A stretch of 64,000 bases of DNA, taken from positions 1-64,000 of the forward strand of contig JAZNPF010000048.1 of the NCBI GenBank assembly GCA_045589495.1. The letters run 5' to 3'. This DNA is from SIG455 sp045589495. GTDB taxonomy: Bacteria; Bacillota; Clostridia; UMGS1810. The translations under genes were made by a program, and so were the position numbers. This document shows, piece by piece, positions 35,149 to 43,921 of the stretch. Every line of letters begins with the position of its first letter. The first letter of the stretch is position 1. Below the pieces are notes generated by a model, which was given only the letters and a program-made list of their open reading frames with translations, was not told the DNA's origin and made no database searches.

Positions 35149-35340
35149 GTCGACTGATTACAGAATTGGACAAATTAAACACTCATTGCTTTTTGCCTTT
35201 TACCACCGCACGCAATAAAAACTCATTTTATGCGTGCTAAACCGATGCTTTATTCGTGATATGGAATAAAATCGCATCGGTTTTGGAAGCCAAAAAGCAA
35301 TTTCGCTGTAATTTGTTTGCCAATTCCTCCATAGGTCGAC
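35149..35340. mobile_element. 192-bp MITE-like element with imperfect terminal inverted repeats
   Basis: Both ends are GTCGAC, and the two 21-bp termini match at GTCGAC and AATTGG with partial matches between. The similarity continues inward: ACAAATTA and ATTGCTTTTTG occur near both ends in inverted orientation (the latter at 35185-35195 and 35291-35301). The core holds two hairpins, GCACGCA / TGCGTGC (35208-35237) and AACCGATGC / GCATCGGTT (35240-35282). The folded form is a three-way junction. No transposase is encoded, and no clear target-site duplication is visible. A structured RNA is the alternative reading. Confidence 0.55.
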
Positions 35341-35386
35341 GTTTGAAAAACCGCATACCAATAAGATATACCAAAAACAAATAAAA

Positions 35387-35419
35387 AATAACCCCCATAC
35401 TTAAAGTACAGGGGTTATT
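35387..35419 (-). terminator. secDF terminator
   Basis: AATAACCCC / GGGGTTATT with an extended ACTT / AAGT tip lies 18 bases past the secF stop. T-rich sequence follows on the minus strand. Confidence 0.8.
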
Positions 35420-35437
35420 AACCATTAAAATATTTAA

Positions 35438-36295
35438 TTATTTAACTGTTTTGTTTCCTTTAAACAATACCCAGAACTGACCTGCAATAAAGATTGAAGA
35501 ATAGGTACCTGCTACTATACCGATAATAAGCGGAAGTGCAAAGTCTTTGATTGAGGGAACACCAAGGATATACACCATTACGATTGTAAGCAATGTTGTA
35601 ACTGATGTATTGATTGAACGTCCCATTGACTGCCAGATACTTTTATTAACAACATCGCCAAATGTTTCTTTCTTTAAGAATCTTGTGTTTTCTCTGATTC
35701 TGTCAAAGATAACGATTGTTGCGTTAATTGAGTAACCAAGTATTGTAAGGATAGCAGCGATGAAAGATGTATTTACCGGGAAACGGAAGATTGCGTAGAT
35801 AGCAATCATCATAAGCATATCGTGAATAAGTGCCAGAATCGCTGAAATACCAGAAAGAACTTCAAAACGGAATGTGATGTAAATAAGCATCAGAATTGCT
35901 GCAATACAGATTGAAAGTGCTGCATTTGACCAGAGTTCCTGACCAACACTTGCACTTACATTATCAACCGACATAACAGTTGAATTTTCAAATTTTGCTT
36001 TAAGTGCATCTGTAACTTTTGTACGGAGTTCAGAGTCAATAGCAGTTGTTTTAACGAGAGCACCGTTATCATCTGTTTTCTGTACACTTGAAACTGTTAC
36101 ACCCTCAACCGCGTCAACACATTCTCTTACAGCAGCCTCATCATACGCTGTGCCGAGGTCTACATATATAGCAGTACCGCCTGTAAAGTCAATATCTGTA
36201 TTAAGTCCGTTGATAGCGAAGCAAACTGCACCGATCAATAAAATAATAATCGAAATTGCAAAGAATATTTTTCTGTGAGTAACAATATTAAACAT
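35438..36295 (-). CDS. secF: protein translocase subunit SecF
   Basis: SecF works with SecD and the SecYEG channel, using the proton or sodium gradient to complete protein export. The 285-residue protein has six membrane segments, a first extracytoplasmic loop with the family motif GLNTDIDFTGGTAIYV, and the conserved ALIHDMLMMIAIYAIF and YSINATIVIFDRIREN segments. The ATG at 36293-36295 has GAAAGGGGG upstream and overlaps the secD end by 8 bases, so translation is coupled. An in-frame extension upstream lies wholly inside secD and is not used. Confidence 0.95.
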   Translation of the reverse strand: MFNIVTHRKIFFAISIIILLIGAVCFAINGLNTDIDFTGGTAIYVDLGTAYDEAAVRECVDAVEGVTVSSVQKTDDNGALVKTTAIDSELRTKVTDALKAKFENSTVMSVDNVSASVGQELWSNAALSICIAAILMLIYITFRFEVLSGISAILALIHDMLMMIAIYAIFRFPVNTSFIAAILTILGYSINATIVIFDRIRENTRFLKKETFGDVVNKSIWQSMGRSINTSVTTLLTIVMVYILGVPSIKDFALPLIIGIVAGTYSSIFIAGQFWVLFKGNKTVK

Positions 36296-37580
36296 TCTGT
36301 TTGCCCCCTTTCGCACCACAGTAGAGTTTGGGATTTTTAATGTTAAATCCAATCATCTGTTTGAGCAGGAACTTGGTTACAAAGATTGCTGTGAACATAC
36401 TTACGATTGTACCGATAAACAATGTTACTGCAAAGCCTTTGATTGTACCTGTACCAAAGTAGTAAAGAACTGCTGCTGCTATCAATGTTGTGATGTTAGA
36501 ATCAACAATAGCAGAGAACGCACGTTTGAAACCTGCCTCAACTGATGCACGGAGTGTTTTACCAACGCCGAGTTCTTCTTTAATTCTTTCGAATATAATT
36601 ACGTTTGCGTCAACCGCAGTACCTATTGTAAGGATAACACCTGCGATACCCGGAAGAGTAAGGTTTACTCTGAAAAGCGAAAGGATAATTGCAACGATTG
36701 AAATATATCCAACCAACGCAACGTCTGCAATAAGACCGCACATACGATACATAATAAGCATAAAGAGCATAACCAGAAGTAAGCCGATTCCGCCTGCCAA
36801 AAGGCTGTTATCAAGTGCTTTTTCACCAAGCTGCGGACCAACGCTTCTGAGTTCGATATCTTTAAGTGCAAACGGCAACTGACCTGACTGAATCTGACCT
36901 GCTAAAGTTGTTGCAATTTCCTGTGTGAAATCACCTGTGATTACACAAGTTTCACTATCGATTGTTTCAGATACTCTTGGTGAAGAAATCATTTCTTCGT
37001 CAAGGTAAATAGCGATTATGTTATTGCCGTCTGCAAGGCCTGAAATTCTTGCAGTTGCTTCAGCAAATTTTTTCTGACCGTCTGATGTAAGTTCAAGTTG
37101 AACAAGGTATCCTTTTTTACCTGAATCATCAAGTTGTTCATAAACGGCTTTTGCGTTTTTAACATCTTCACCGCCAACCAAAACAACATTACCTTCATAA
37201 TCTCTAAAAGTAAGTTTTGCTGTTGCACCCAAAAGTGCAACTGCTTCTTCAGGGTTTGTAATTGAAGGGATTTCCACACGTACACGCTTATCTCCCTGCT
37301 GTGAAAGAACTGCTTCATGATAACCCTGCATATCAAGACGGCTTCTAAGTACCGCTTTAACAGCAGCCATATTGTCTTCAGACACGTCTTCATCAGTGTC
37401 TGCCTCAAATACTATAACAGAACCTCCTGCGAGGTCTAAACCTCTTTTAATTCCGTTTTCCGGATCAAGTGCTTTCGGAATAGAATAGTTTCCGATGGTA
37501 AGTCCGCAAGCAGCGATGTATGCCAAAATAGCAATTACCAAAACCGCAAGCGTAAACTTTGCAATGCTTTTTGATTTCAT
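36288..37580 (-). CDS. secD: protein translocase subunit SecD
   Basis: SecD is the larger partner of SecF in the SecDF export motor. The 430-residue protein has an N-terminal membrane segment (about 8-28), the motif GIKRGLDLAGGSVIVFEA and the periplasmic-type P1 domain. The translocation-motor part follows, with GAVD-like segment GTAVDANVIIFERIKEE, then the last membrane helices. It is shorter than in proteobacteria, which is normal for Firmicutes. ATG 37578-37580 follows AAGGAGGA. secD and secF are separate genes here, whereas Bacillus has a fused secDF. The unit has its own promoter. Confidence 0.95.
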   Translation of the reverse strand: MKSKSIAKFTLAVLVIAILAYIAACGLTIGNYSIPKALDPENGIKRGLDLAGGSVIVFEADTDEDVSEDNMAAVKAVLRSRLDMQGYHEAVLSQQGDKRVRVEIPSITNPEEAVALLGATAKLTFRDYEGNVVLVGGEDVKNAKAVYEQLDDSGKKGYLVQLELTSDGQKKFAEATARISGLADGNNIIAIYLDEEMISSPRVSETIDSETCVITGDFTQEIATTLAGQIQSGQLPFALKDIELRSVGPQLGEKALDNSLLAGGIGLLLVMLFMLIMYRMCGLIADVALVGYISIVAIILSLFRVNLTLPGIAGVILTIGTAVDANVIIFERIKEELGVGKTLRASVEAGFKRAFSAIVDSNITTLIAAAVLYYFGTGTIKGFAVTLFIGTIVSMFTAIFVTKFLLKQMIGFNIKNPKLYCGAKGGKQNV

Positions 37581-37619
37581 TTATAATCCTCCTTAGTGTA
37601 ATGAAATTCCAATATTATA

Positions 37620-37648
37620 ATTATATAATTTATTATATAAATTGTCAA
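37620..37648 (-). promoter_or_regulatory. promoter of secDF
   Basis: The minus strand has TTGACA (37643-37648), a 17-bp spacer and TATAAT (37620-37625), a full consensus promoter. Confidence 0.85.
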
Positions 37649-37675
37649 GAGAAAGTACAAGTTTTAATGGCAAAA

Positions 37676-38863
37676 TCAATCATTGAGTTCCAACTCTTTA
37701 TATAGTTTTTCTTTTCTTGCAACCGCATGCATAACATCGATGAATGAAACCTTTTGCCGCCTGCCAGTCAAAACCCCAAATACATATCTTACAGCAAGCA
37801 ACAACCAGCACAACGGCAACAATATTTTATATCTGGAAATCTTAAACCATCTGCGTGAACGTCTGTTCAACGTGTCTATTGTTCTTGATATTTTTCCTTT
37901 TTTACCTGACTCCGCATACACAGCAGCAACAATGCCTGATGATTTATCAGCAGACTCTCCGTAACCCGATGACATAAATTCACCGATAAGCATCCGGTTT
38001 ATTTCTTCTGAAAACTGAGTATGGGTTTTTTCGGTGTTATCTGTTTTAAAACACTCATCAGACAAGCACAGTAATGCGTCCGAAAGTTTATTGAGTTTGA
38101 ATTTTTCAAGTTCCGGATACACGTTTTCATTCCAGAAATCAACCTCAACACTTCCCGCAAAAGCAATCCAGTCAAGCAACAACCTCAAATTCACATTATG
38201 CTCTTTTAAATGTCTTTTAATATGCAGTAACAAACACAATGCCTGATGCACCGTTTTTAAAACAGGAAATTCATACCCCTCTAAACAAGACGTTTGCCTT
38301 TCTTTTATCCAGTTTTGAACAACATCAGCAGATACGTCATCATTTTCATGTTCATTGATATGCTTATGTATTTCAACGCTGAATCCCTCAAACCGGAAAT
38401 GATAATGAAACTTATGTTCAGCACTTTTTTCATCTTTTACATTTCCGCCGAGTAAAATATCTATCGCTTTATCAAAGTCTTTTTCTTCAACCAGGACATC
38501 AATATCACCAAGAATTCTCAACAATGGTTCTTTATAGCACTCAGAAACACTGCTGCCTTTCAAAACAACACAGTCAATACCGTTTTCATTTAAAATATTT
38601 ATGATTTTATTCTGTACTGACAGATAGTTGAGATTTCTGTACATTAAAAGTTTTACATTCCTGTCAAAATCAGACGGCATCTCAGCATTACACAACTTAA
38701 ACGCTTTTCGTATAAAAGCATGACAAAAATGGCGTTTGGACAGTTCAATCATTTGCCTTGTCATATCCTCGTTTAAAGAATATCCCAACGCATAACTTTC
38801 GTCAAACACACTTTTGTGTATTAAATCGATAAACACTTTCTCTATACTGTGCAAAGCAATCAC
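37676..38863 (-). CDS. nucleotidyltransferase-fold protein (NTP_transf_5-like)
   Basis: The 395-residue protein contains VLKGSSVSECY followed about 15 residues later by the GDIDVLV metal motif, which marks the PF14907-type nucleotidyltransferases found in polysaccharide clusters. Their substrate is not known. The C-terminal 70 residues are basic with one membrane-like segment (ILLPLCWLLLAVRYVFGVL). The start is not certain: GTG 38863 overlaps the preceding stop as GTGA, and TTG codons at 38866 and 38854 are also possible. It is coupled to the O-antigen-ligase-like gene upstream and so probably serves the same envelope glycan. Confidence 0.75.
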   Translation of the reverse strand: MIALHSIEKVFIDLIHKSVFDESYALGYSLNEDMTRQMIELSKRHFCHAFIRKAFKLCNAEMPSDFDRNVKLLMYRNLNYLSVQNKIINILNENGIDCVVLKGSSVSECYKEPLLRILGDIDVLVEEKDFDKAIDILLGGNVKDEKSAEHKFHYHFRFEGFSVEIHKHINEHENDDVSADVVQNWIKERQTSCLEGYEFPVLKTVHQALCLLLHIKRHLKEHNVNLRLLLDWIAFAGSVEVDFWNENVYPELEKFKLNKLSDALLCLSDECFKTDNTEKTHTQFSEEINRMLIGEFMSSGYGESADKSSGIVAAVYAESGKKGKISRTIDTLNRRSRRWFKISRYKILLPLCWLLLAVRYVFGVLTGRRQKVSFIDVMHAVARKEKLYKELELND

Positions 38864-40047
38864 CAACGATCAATCCGGGGAATATCCCACTCTTCATCTT
38901 CCTCAAAAGCCATTTCTTCTAAATCAAATCTGTATTCTATAATCAGCATCGTAAATATAGCAAAAATAGGTTTGTACAATACCAACGACAAACTCATTGT
39001 CATTACCAGAAATCCAACCATTACTGACAAGTATTCTTTTTTATAGCAACGCCACGCACGTTTTATAAAAATCATATACATAGTAGCCAGCAATATTACA
39101 CCCACGATTCCCAACTCAAACAAGGTTTCAAGCCAAAGATTATGAACAACATTTTTAGAATACAATAATATTGTAGATGCTCCAACTCCTGCAATACGTT
39201 TAGCCGACGTGAGCTCGGAATACTGTTGAAAAACATTCTCCCAAACGTCAAATCTTCCTGCTCCTCTGTCGTTTTCTATATAACTTATGTCAAAACGTCT
39301 CACTAATTCTTCAGGTGCAAAAGACATAATCATCATATACAATATTACAAGCGTCAATGCAAAAATTATTAAATTGAATATTTTATTGCGACCTTTAGAT
39401 TCAAACAAAAACATAGAAACGCACGCAAGGATAATGGCTATCAATCCGCCTCTTGAGCCTGTAAATACGGCAAACAGAATCAAAAATACAAATGCTAACA
39501 TTGCGCCTGTTCTTTTTTCTCGATTAAACAAATTTTTGAAGTAGTATACAATCGGAAGCATTAAAAATCCGCATAGTTCATTGGGGTCCTGTTCCTGACC
39601 GTTAGCATAAAGAATAACCCTGAATTCAGATGTAACCGTACTGAAAAACAGCATCAGCACCACAACAACCCACCCGCTTAACACGATGGCTTTTTCCAAA
39701 AATTCAATTTCACGTTTGTTTTTGTATGTACTTCCACAAACTATGATGAGCGCATAGTTCAAAACCAGAGATGTTATTCTTTCAATAGTATTGTCAGCCC
39801 TCATGGAATAAAACATTGAAAAGAAATTCCATGTTATGTACAATGCCATTATAGCAATTATTTCAAATGGAAATTTCATTTTCCTTATATCACCAAGCAA
39901 AGTTACAGCAATAACAATCAACGACAATAATTTAGAAACCGAACCCAGACCTACATTTATAAAGTCAAACGGCAACAAAAACAAATACATTCCAAAAGCA
40001 ATAGTGCTCTTGGATAATTTTTCTGCTTTAAGTTCTTCAAGTTGCAT
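38860..40047 (-). CDS. O-antigen ligase/polymerase (Wzy_C) family membrane protein
   Basis: The 395-residue protein has about eleven membrane segments. The Wzy_C region contains TGSRGGLIAIILA and, after a long loop, the family motif VVHNLWLETLFELGIVG. Such proteins join or polymerise lipid-linked glycans outside the cytoplasmic membrane. The ATG at 40045-40047 has AGGAG 9 bases upstream. It overlaps the nucleotidyltransferase gene by 4 bases. There are no other glycan-assembly genes nearby except the distant GT2/GtrA pair at the right end, so the polymer made is unknown. Confidence 0.85.
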   Translation of the reverse strand: MQLEELKAEKLSKSTIAFGMYLFLLPFDFINVGLGSVSKLLSLIVIAVTLLGDIRKMKFPFEIIAIMALYITWNFFSMFYSMRADNTIERITSLVLNYALIIVCGSTYKNKREIEFLEKAIVLSGWVVVVLMLFFSTVTSEFRVILYANGQEQDPNELCGFLMLPIVYYFKNLFNREKRTGAMLAFVFLILFAVFTGSRGGLIAIILACVSMFLFESKGRNKIFNLIIFALTLVILYMMIMSFAPEELVRRFDISYIENDRGAGRFDVWENVFQQYSELTSAKRIAGVGASTILLYSKNVVHNLWLETLFELGIVGVILLATMYMIFIKRAWRCYKKEYLSVMVGFLVMTMSLSLVLYKPIFAIFTMLIIEYRFDLEEMAFEEDEEWDIPRIDRW

Positions 40048-40144
40048 CAAAAATCACTCCTGCCATCAAAACGATCAACTGTAATTTTTCATACTTATAC
40101 ATTATAATTCTATCACAAAATCATTATAAAAGCAACTAAAATAT

Positions 40145-40178
40145 AAAACGTTCATACCCTTAAGGCTATGAACGTTTT
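40145..40178 (-). terminator. terminator after mgtC-type gene
   Basis: A 12-bp stem (AAAACGTTCATA and complement) with a 10-nt loop follows the mgtC stop by 14 bases. Confidence 0.82.
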
Positions 40179-40192
40179 TTTATTCATTAAAA

Positions 40193-40876
40193 TCAGTATT
40201 CAACTGTTTTTACCTTTTCATTAGCTATGAACATATCAAGAAGTCTGCCCTTGTTATAGTCCGCAGGGAATTTTGCATAAATATCAAGATTGATTGCTCC
40301 TGAGGCACTCTTATCCATTTTAATGCTTATTATGCTTATTCCATCACCCATAAGTTGAGAACGAACGTAATCAAGAGCATCCCCCGCTTCTGTTAATCTT
40401 ATACTTATTAACTCTGCCGATGGGGTTCGTAATACCTTAAAATGACCGTGAAATACAAATTGCACAATAGTTATTGTTACAGCCGTTGCAATTCCAACAC
40501 TGTACAGTCCGGCGCCTATTGCCATACCGATACCTGCAGTTGCCCATATACCTGCGGCTGTTGTCAGTCCGCTTATTGCATTTTTGCGCACAAAAATTGT
40601 TCCTGCGCCAAGAAAACCCACACCAGTTACAATCTGAGATGCTATACGCGACGCATCTGCTTTTCCGAATTCCGCCAAAGAATCCGCAAATCCGTATTTT
40701 GAAACAACCATCATAAGTGCAGAACCAAGTGCAACAATAAGGTGTGTACGAACACCGGCCTCTTTCAATCTGTTTTTACGCTCATATCCTATAATACCGC
40801 CGCAAATTCCCGCTATGAGAATTCGTAAAAAATATTCTCCATGCTCTAAAAAGTGCATTAAAATCTGGTGTTTCAT
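40193..40876 (-). CDS. MgtC/SapB family membrane protein
   Basis: The 227-residue protein has four to five N-terminal membrane helices with the family motifs GGIIGYERKNRLKEAGVRTH and TGVGFLGAGTI, followed by GLTTAAGIWATAGIGMAIG. A C-terminal ACT-like cytoplasmic domain covers about residues 150-227. MgtC proteins are tied to magnesium limitation and to F-type ATPase control in pathogens, but in Firmicutes the role is mostly unknown. ATG 40874-40876 follows AGGGGGATA. A full-consensus promoter lies 27 bases upstream, leaving no space for an M-box leader. Confidence 0.9.
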   Translation of the reverse strand: MKHQILMHFLEHGEYFLRILIAGICGGIIGYERKNRLKEAGVRTHLIVALGSALMMVVSKYGFADSLAEFGKADASRIASQIVTGVGFLGAGTIFVRKNAISGLTTAAGIWATAGIGMAIGAGLYSVGIATAVTITIVQFVFHGHFKVLRTPSAELISIRLTEAGDALDYVRSQLMGDGISIISIKMDKSASGAINLDIYAKFPADYNKGRLLDMFIANEKVKTVEY

Positions 40877-40902
40877 TATATCCCCCTAATCTTTTTCAAA
40901 AT

Positions 40903-40931
40903 ATTTTATCACAGCACTATGTCTTTGTCAA
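40903..40931 (-). promoter_or_regulatory. promoter of the mgtC-type gene
   Basis: The minus strand has TTGACA (40926-40931), a 17-bp spacer ending in TGA, and TAAAAT (40903-40908). Confidence 0.8.
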
Positions 40932-41055
40932 CCGTAAGTTCACAATTTCATAAATTTCCAACATAAAATTATTAAAGTTTTGTGCACAACATCAATTCAC
41001 TATATAAAAAATATGTTTTCTACACATTATGCTGGAAATGGTTGTTAATTTACCA

Positions 41056-41084
41056 TTGCATTTTAAGTTTTTTTGGTATACAAT
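41056..41084 (+). promoter_or_regulatory. promoter of argH
   Basis: TTGCAT (41056-41061) and TACAAT (41079-41084) are 17 bp apart. The leader of about 70 nt contains a short TTTCCG / CGGAAA inverted repeat at about 41099-41121. No recognisable ARG box was found. Confidence 0.6.
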
Positions 41085-41160
41085 ATATATAAATGTTTTT
41101 CCGCGCGTCCGACACGGAAATGTCAGAACTATTTTTCGGGCAGAAAGGCTTTGACTTATT

Positions 41161-42537
41161 ATGAAATTATGGGGCGGCAGATTCAGTAAAAATACCGACT
41201 CTGAAGTAAATGATTTTAACTCTTCAATCCGTTTTGACGGAAGAATGTATGCTCAGGATATCCGTGGCAGTATCGCCCACGCGCAAATGCTCGGCAAATG
41301 CGGAGTAATCTCTGTTGATGACAGCAGAACACTTGTTAAAACACTTAATGAACTGCTTGACGATATAGAAAACGGAAAAGTTGAGTTTTTAACCGATGCA
41401 GAAGATATACATATGAACGTTGAAACACTTCTTATAGAACGTATTGGCGATGTCGGCAGAAGACTCCACACCGGCAGAAGCAGAAACGACCAGGTTGCAC
41501 TTGATATTAAAATGTACCTTATGGACGAAGTGGAAGAAATTTATGGACATTTAAAAGATCTTTTAAATTGCCTTATAGATATGGCAGATGAGCATCTTGA
41601 TACAATTATGCCGGGATATACTCATCTCCAGAAAGCACAGCCTATTACTCTGGCACATCATCTGATGGCTTATTTTGAAATGTTCAAACGTGACTGCACC
41701 CGTCTTGATGACTGGAAAAAACGCACCAATGTTATGCCTCTCGGCTCCGGTGCTTTAGCAGGCACAACATATCCGTTTGACAGACAGTATGTTGCTGACC
41801 GTTTAGGGTTTGATTCTGTTACATTGAATTCGCTTGACGGCGTTTCGGACAGAGATTATGTTATAGAACTTGCAAGTTGTCTTTCCCTTATAATGGTGCA
41901 TTTAAGCCGTTTCTGTGAAGAACTTATTCTCTGGAATTCCAACGAATTCTCGTTTATCGAAATGGACGACGCCTGCTCTACAGGAAGTTCAATTATGCCG
42001 CAGAAGAAAAATCCTGATGTTGCAGAACTTATCCGTGGTAAATCCGGAAGAGTATTCGGTGACCTTATGAGCATACTCACAACTATGAAAGGCTTGCCGC
42101 TTGCATACAACAAGGATATGCAGGAAGACAAGGAATGTATATTTGATGCCGTTGATACCATCAAACTGTGTCTACCGGTGTTTACAAAAATGATTCGCAC
42201 TATGAAGATTAACAAACCGGTTATGGAACAAGGTGCAAAAGGCGGTTTCACCAACGCCACTGACGCTGCTGATTACCTTGTGAAAAAAGGTATGCCTTTC
42301 CGCAAGGCACACGAAGTTGTCGGAAAAATGGTTGCGTATGCACTTGACAAAGGCAAAAGTCTTGACGAATTTACTATGGACGAATTCAAAGCATGCAGTG
42401 ATATTATAGAAGATGATATATACCACGCAATCGACCTTAAAACTTGCGTGAATGACCGTAAAATTATAGGCGGTCCTGCAAAAGAAGCCGTACAATATAC
42501 AATAAATATTGAAAAAGACTGGCTTAAAAATGTATAA
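41161..42537 (+). CDS. argH: argininosuccinate lyase
   Basis: ArgH splits argininosuccinate into arginine and fumarate, the last step of arginine synthesis. The 458-residue protein starts MKLWGGRFSKNTDSEVNDF. It has the fumarase/aspartase superfamily signature GSSIMPQKKNPD near residue 280 with its catalytic Ser, the conserved HTGRSRNDQVALD and PGYTHLQKAQP. Length is standard. ATG 41161 has AGAAAGG a little far upstream (about 12 bases). argG, its usual partner, is not in the window. The transcript ends at a bidirectional terminator. Confidence 0.97.
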   Translation: MKLWGGRFSKNTDSEVNDFNSSIRFDGRMYAQDIRGSIAHAQMLGKCGVISVDDSRTLVKTLNELLDDIENGKVEFLTDAEDIHMNVETLLIERIGDVGRRLHTGRSRNDQVALDIKMYLMDEVEEIYGHLKDLLNCLIDMADEHLDTIMPGYTHLQKAQPITLAHHLMAYFEMFKRDCTRLDDWKKRTNVMPLGSGALAGTTYPFDRQYVADRLGFDSVTLNSLDGVSDRDYVIELASCLSLIMVHLSRFCEELILWNSNEFSFIEMDDACSTGSSIMPQKKNPDVAELIRGKSGRVFGDLMSILTTMKGLPLAYNKDMQEDKECIFDAVDTIKLCLPVFTKMIRTMKINKPVMEQGAKGGFTNATDAADYLVKKGMPFRKAHEVVGKMVAYALDKGKSLDEFTMDEFKACSDIIEDDIYHAIDLKTCVNDRKIIGGPAKEAVQYTINIEKDWLKNV

Positions 42538-42569
42538 TTTGTTATCAATACAAGAGTTTCAATCACAAA

Positions 42570-42599
42570 AAAAGAACCTCTCCAAAGAGGTTCTTTTTT
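42570..42599. terminator. bidirectional terminator of argH and the NlpC/P60 gene
   Basis: The stem AAGAACCTCT / AGAGGTTCTT with a 4-nt loop is flanked by A and T runs and lies between two convergent genes. Confidence 0.88.
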
Positions 42600-42608
42600 G
42601 ATTATTTA

Positions 42609-43301
42609 TTACTGAAAAATTCTTCTTGCAGTTGAGTATGTATTTGCGTAATATCCGCTGTTGATTGTTATAATCTCAACACTTCTGCCAGGTTGCGGTG
42701 AGTGAATCATCATACCATCACCGACATAAATACCTGCGTGGCTGATATTGTAACCGTTTGTTACAAAGAATACCAGGTCACCGGGAATAAGGTTTTCTTT
42801 GCTTACATAAACACCGTTTGATGTTTGTGAAGCGGCAGTTCTGTTAAGGTTAATGCCCAACTGTGAATAGCAGTATTTTGTAAATCCAGAGCAGTCAAAA
42901 CCTGCCGGTGACATACCGCCGTATCTGTAAGGAGTGCCGATATACTGTTTAGCAATATCAACTACTCTCTGACCTTTTGTTCTTTCTGCGGCATAACGTG
43001 ATGCTTCGGAAGCGTCAACAACTTTTACATAATCGCTGATAAGGTAAGCATCGGCACCGTTATACTTAACTTTATACCAAAGACCTTCAACACCTATAAT
43101 ATCAACAATTGTACCATAAGTGTACTGACCTGCGATTGCACAGTTTGTGTTGGGTTGTGTGCGGATATTGAGCACGCCTGCAAGAACCACACCGCATTTC
43201 CCTGCTGCGAAAGTTACGCAAGCAAAAGAAGAAACTATCATTATCATCACTATCAGCGTTGCAGCAAATTTGATTGCTTTACGCTTTAAACTATGTATCA
43301 T
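42609..43301 (-). CDS. secreted SH3-NlpC/P60 peptidoglycan hydrolase
   Basis: The 230-residue protein has a basic N-terminus and signal peptide (about 1-33, after VTFAA). An SH3b-type domain (about 36-94; VLNIRTQPNTN, WYKVKYNG) follows, then a short linker and an NlpC/P60 cysteine peptidase domain. The catalytic residues are visible: Cys137 in FDCSGF, His188 in SHAGIYVGDG and His200 in MIHSPQ. Such enzymes cut gamma-D-Glu-diamino-acid bonds in stem peptides. The ATG at 43299-43301 has AGGAG upstream; an ORF extension to 43331 lacks a site. It has its own promoter. Confidence 0.92.
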   Translation of the reverse strand: MIHSLKRKAIKFAATLIVMIMIVSSFACVTFAAGKCGVVLAGVLNIRTQPNTNCAIAGQYTYGTIVDIIGVEGLWYKVKYNGADAYLISDYVKVVDASEASRYAAERTKGQRVVDIAKQYIGTPYRYGGMSPAGFDCSGFTKYCYSQLGINLNRTAASQTSNGVYVSKENLIPGDLVFFVTNGYNISHAGIYVGDGMMIHSPQPGRSVEIITINSGYYANTYSTARRIFQ

Positions 43302-43355
43302 TAGTAAAATCTCCTGACTGTATATAACCAAATATTATATGCAACTTATATTTGT

Positions 43356-43384
43356 ATTATACACTACAGAAGTAAAAATGTCAA
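43356..43384 (-). promoter_or_regulatory. promoter of the NlpC/P60 gene
   Basis: The minus strand has TTGACA (43379-43384), a 17-bp spacer and TATAAT (43356-43361). Confidence 0.85.
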
Positions 43385-43489
43385 ACTTTTTTAACATTTA
43401 ATTAACAAACGACGTATTTTTTGGGCTATATCCACAACAATAACCATGTTTTATTATGGAATATGCACAATAACAAATTGTAATAATTT

Positions 43490-43527
43490 GAAATTGTTAA
43501 AAATTATGGATTTTCTTTAACAATTTC
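43490..43527 (-). repeat. inverted repeat enclosing the rseC stop codon
   Basis: A perfect 12-bp repeat (GAAATTGTTAAA / TTTAACAATTTC) encloses a 14-nt loop that contains the rseC TAA. No strong T run follows on the minus strand, so termination is uncertain. Confidence 0.55.
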
Positions 43528-43905
43528 TTTTATCTCACTATCAAGATTTGCTTTTTTATTATATACCCGTATAGCGCACAACCAGGCAGCCAGCATTAAA
43601 ACACATAAAGACACCGTTATATAAAACGAGGCAGAAAAAAGATGGCAAATTCCCATAACAGCAAAAACAACAATAAGCGGAAGCATATAGACAAGAAATG
43701 CCGCAAGATACACCCTTGAGGTCGGCATATACAAAACAACCCTGTCGCCAATTCCGGCACCGGCGGAATTTGATGCTTCAATTTCATAAACAGGATTTTC
43801 ACACAAACCGCATGATGAGCAATCACCAGAGCACGCAGATTTTTTCTCAATACGCACCGTGGCACGATTTCCGTCAATTTTTACTACTGTTCCCTCTCCC
43901 GTCAT
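43504..43905 (-). CDS. RseC/MucC family protein (SoxR-reducing system type)
   Basis: The 133-residue protein has an N-terminal soluble part with the Cys cluster CSGDCSSCGLC (residues about 25-35), typical of the RseC family, and two membrane segments (about 65-85 and 92-112) before a short charged tail. In proteobacteria RseC interacts with anti-sigma factors or belongs to the Rsx electron-transport system that reduces SoxR; in Clostridia it commonly occurs alone with an unclear redox role. The start follows GAGGAGAA and is 16 bases after the ACT gene, so the two form one unit. Confidence 0.85.
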   Translation of the reverse strand: MTGEGTVVKIDGNRATVRIEKKSACSGDCSSCGLCENPVYEIEASNSAGAGIGDRVVLYMPTSRVYLAAFLVYMLPLIVVFAVMGICHLFSASFYITVSLCVLMLAAWLCAIRVYNKKANLDSEIKEIVKENP

Positions 43906-43921
43906 AATTTTCTCCTCACTG

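Noticed and set aside
35237..35425. 62-codon minus-strand ORF over the MITE-like element
   Set aside because: It runs through the secF terminator and the inverted-repeat structure, has no convincing ribosome site, and its reading frame is explained by the repeat.
40877..40902. M-box magnesium riboswitch before the mgtC-type gene
   Set aside because: The leader is about 20 nt; there is no room for the aptamer.
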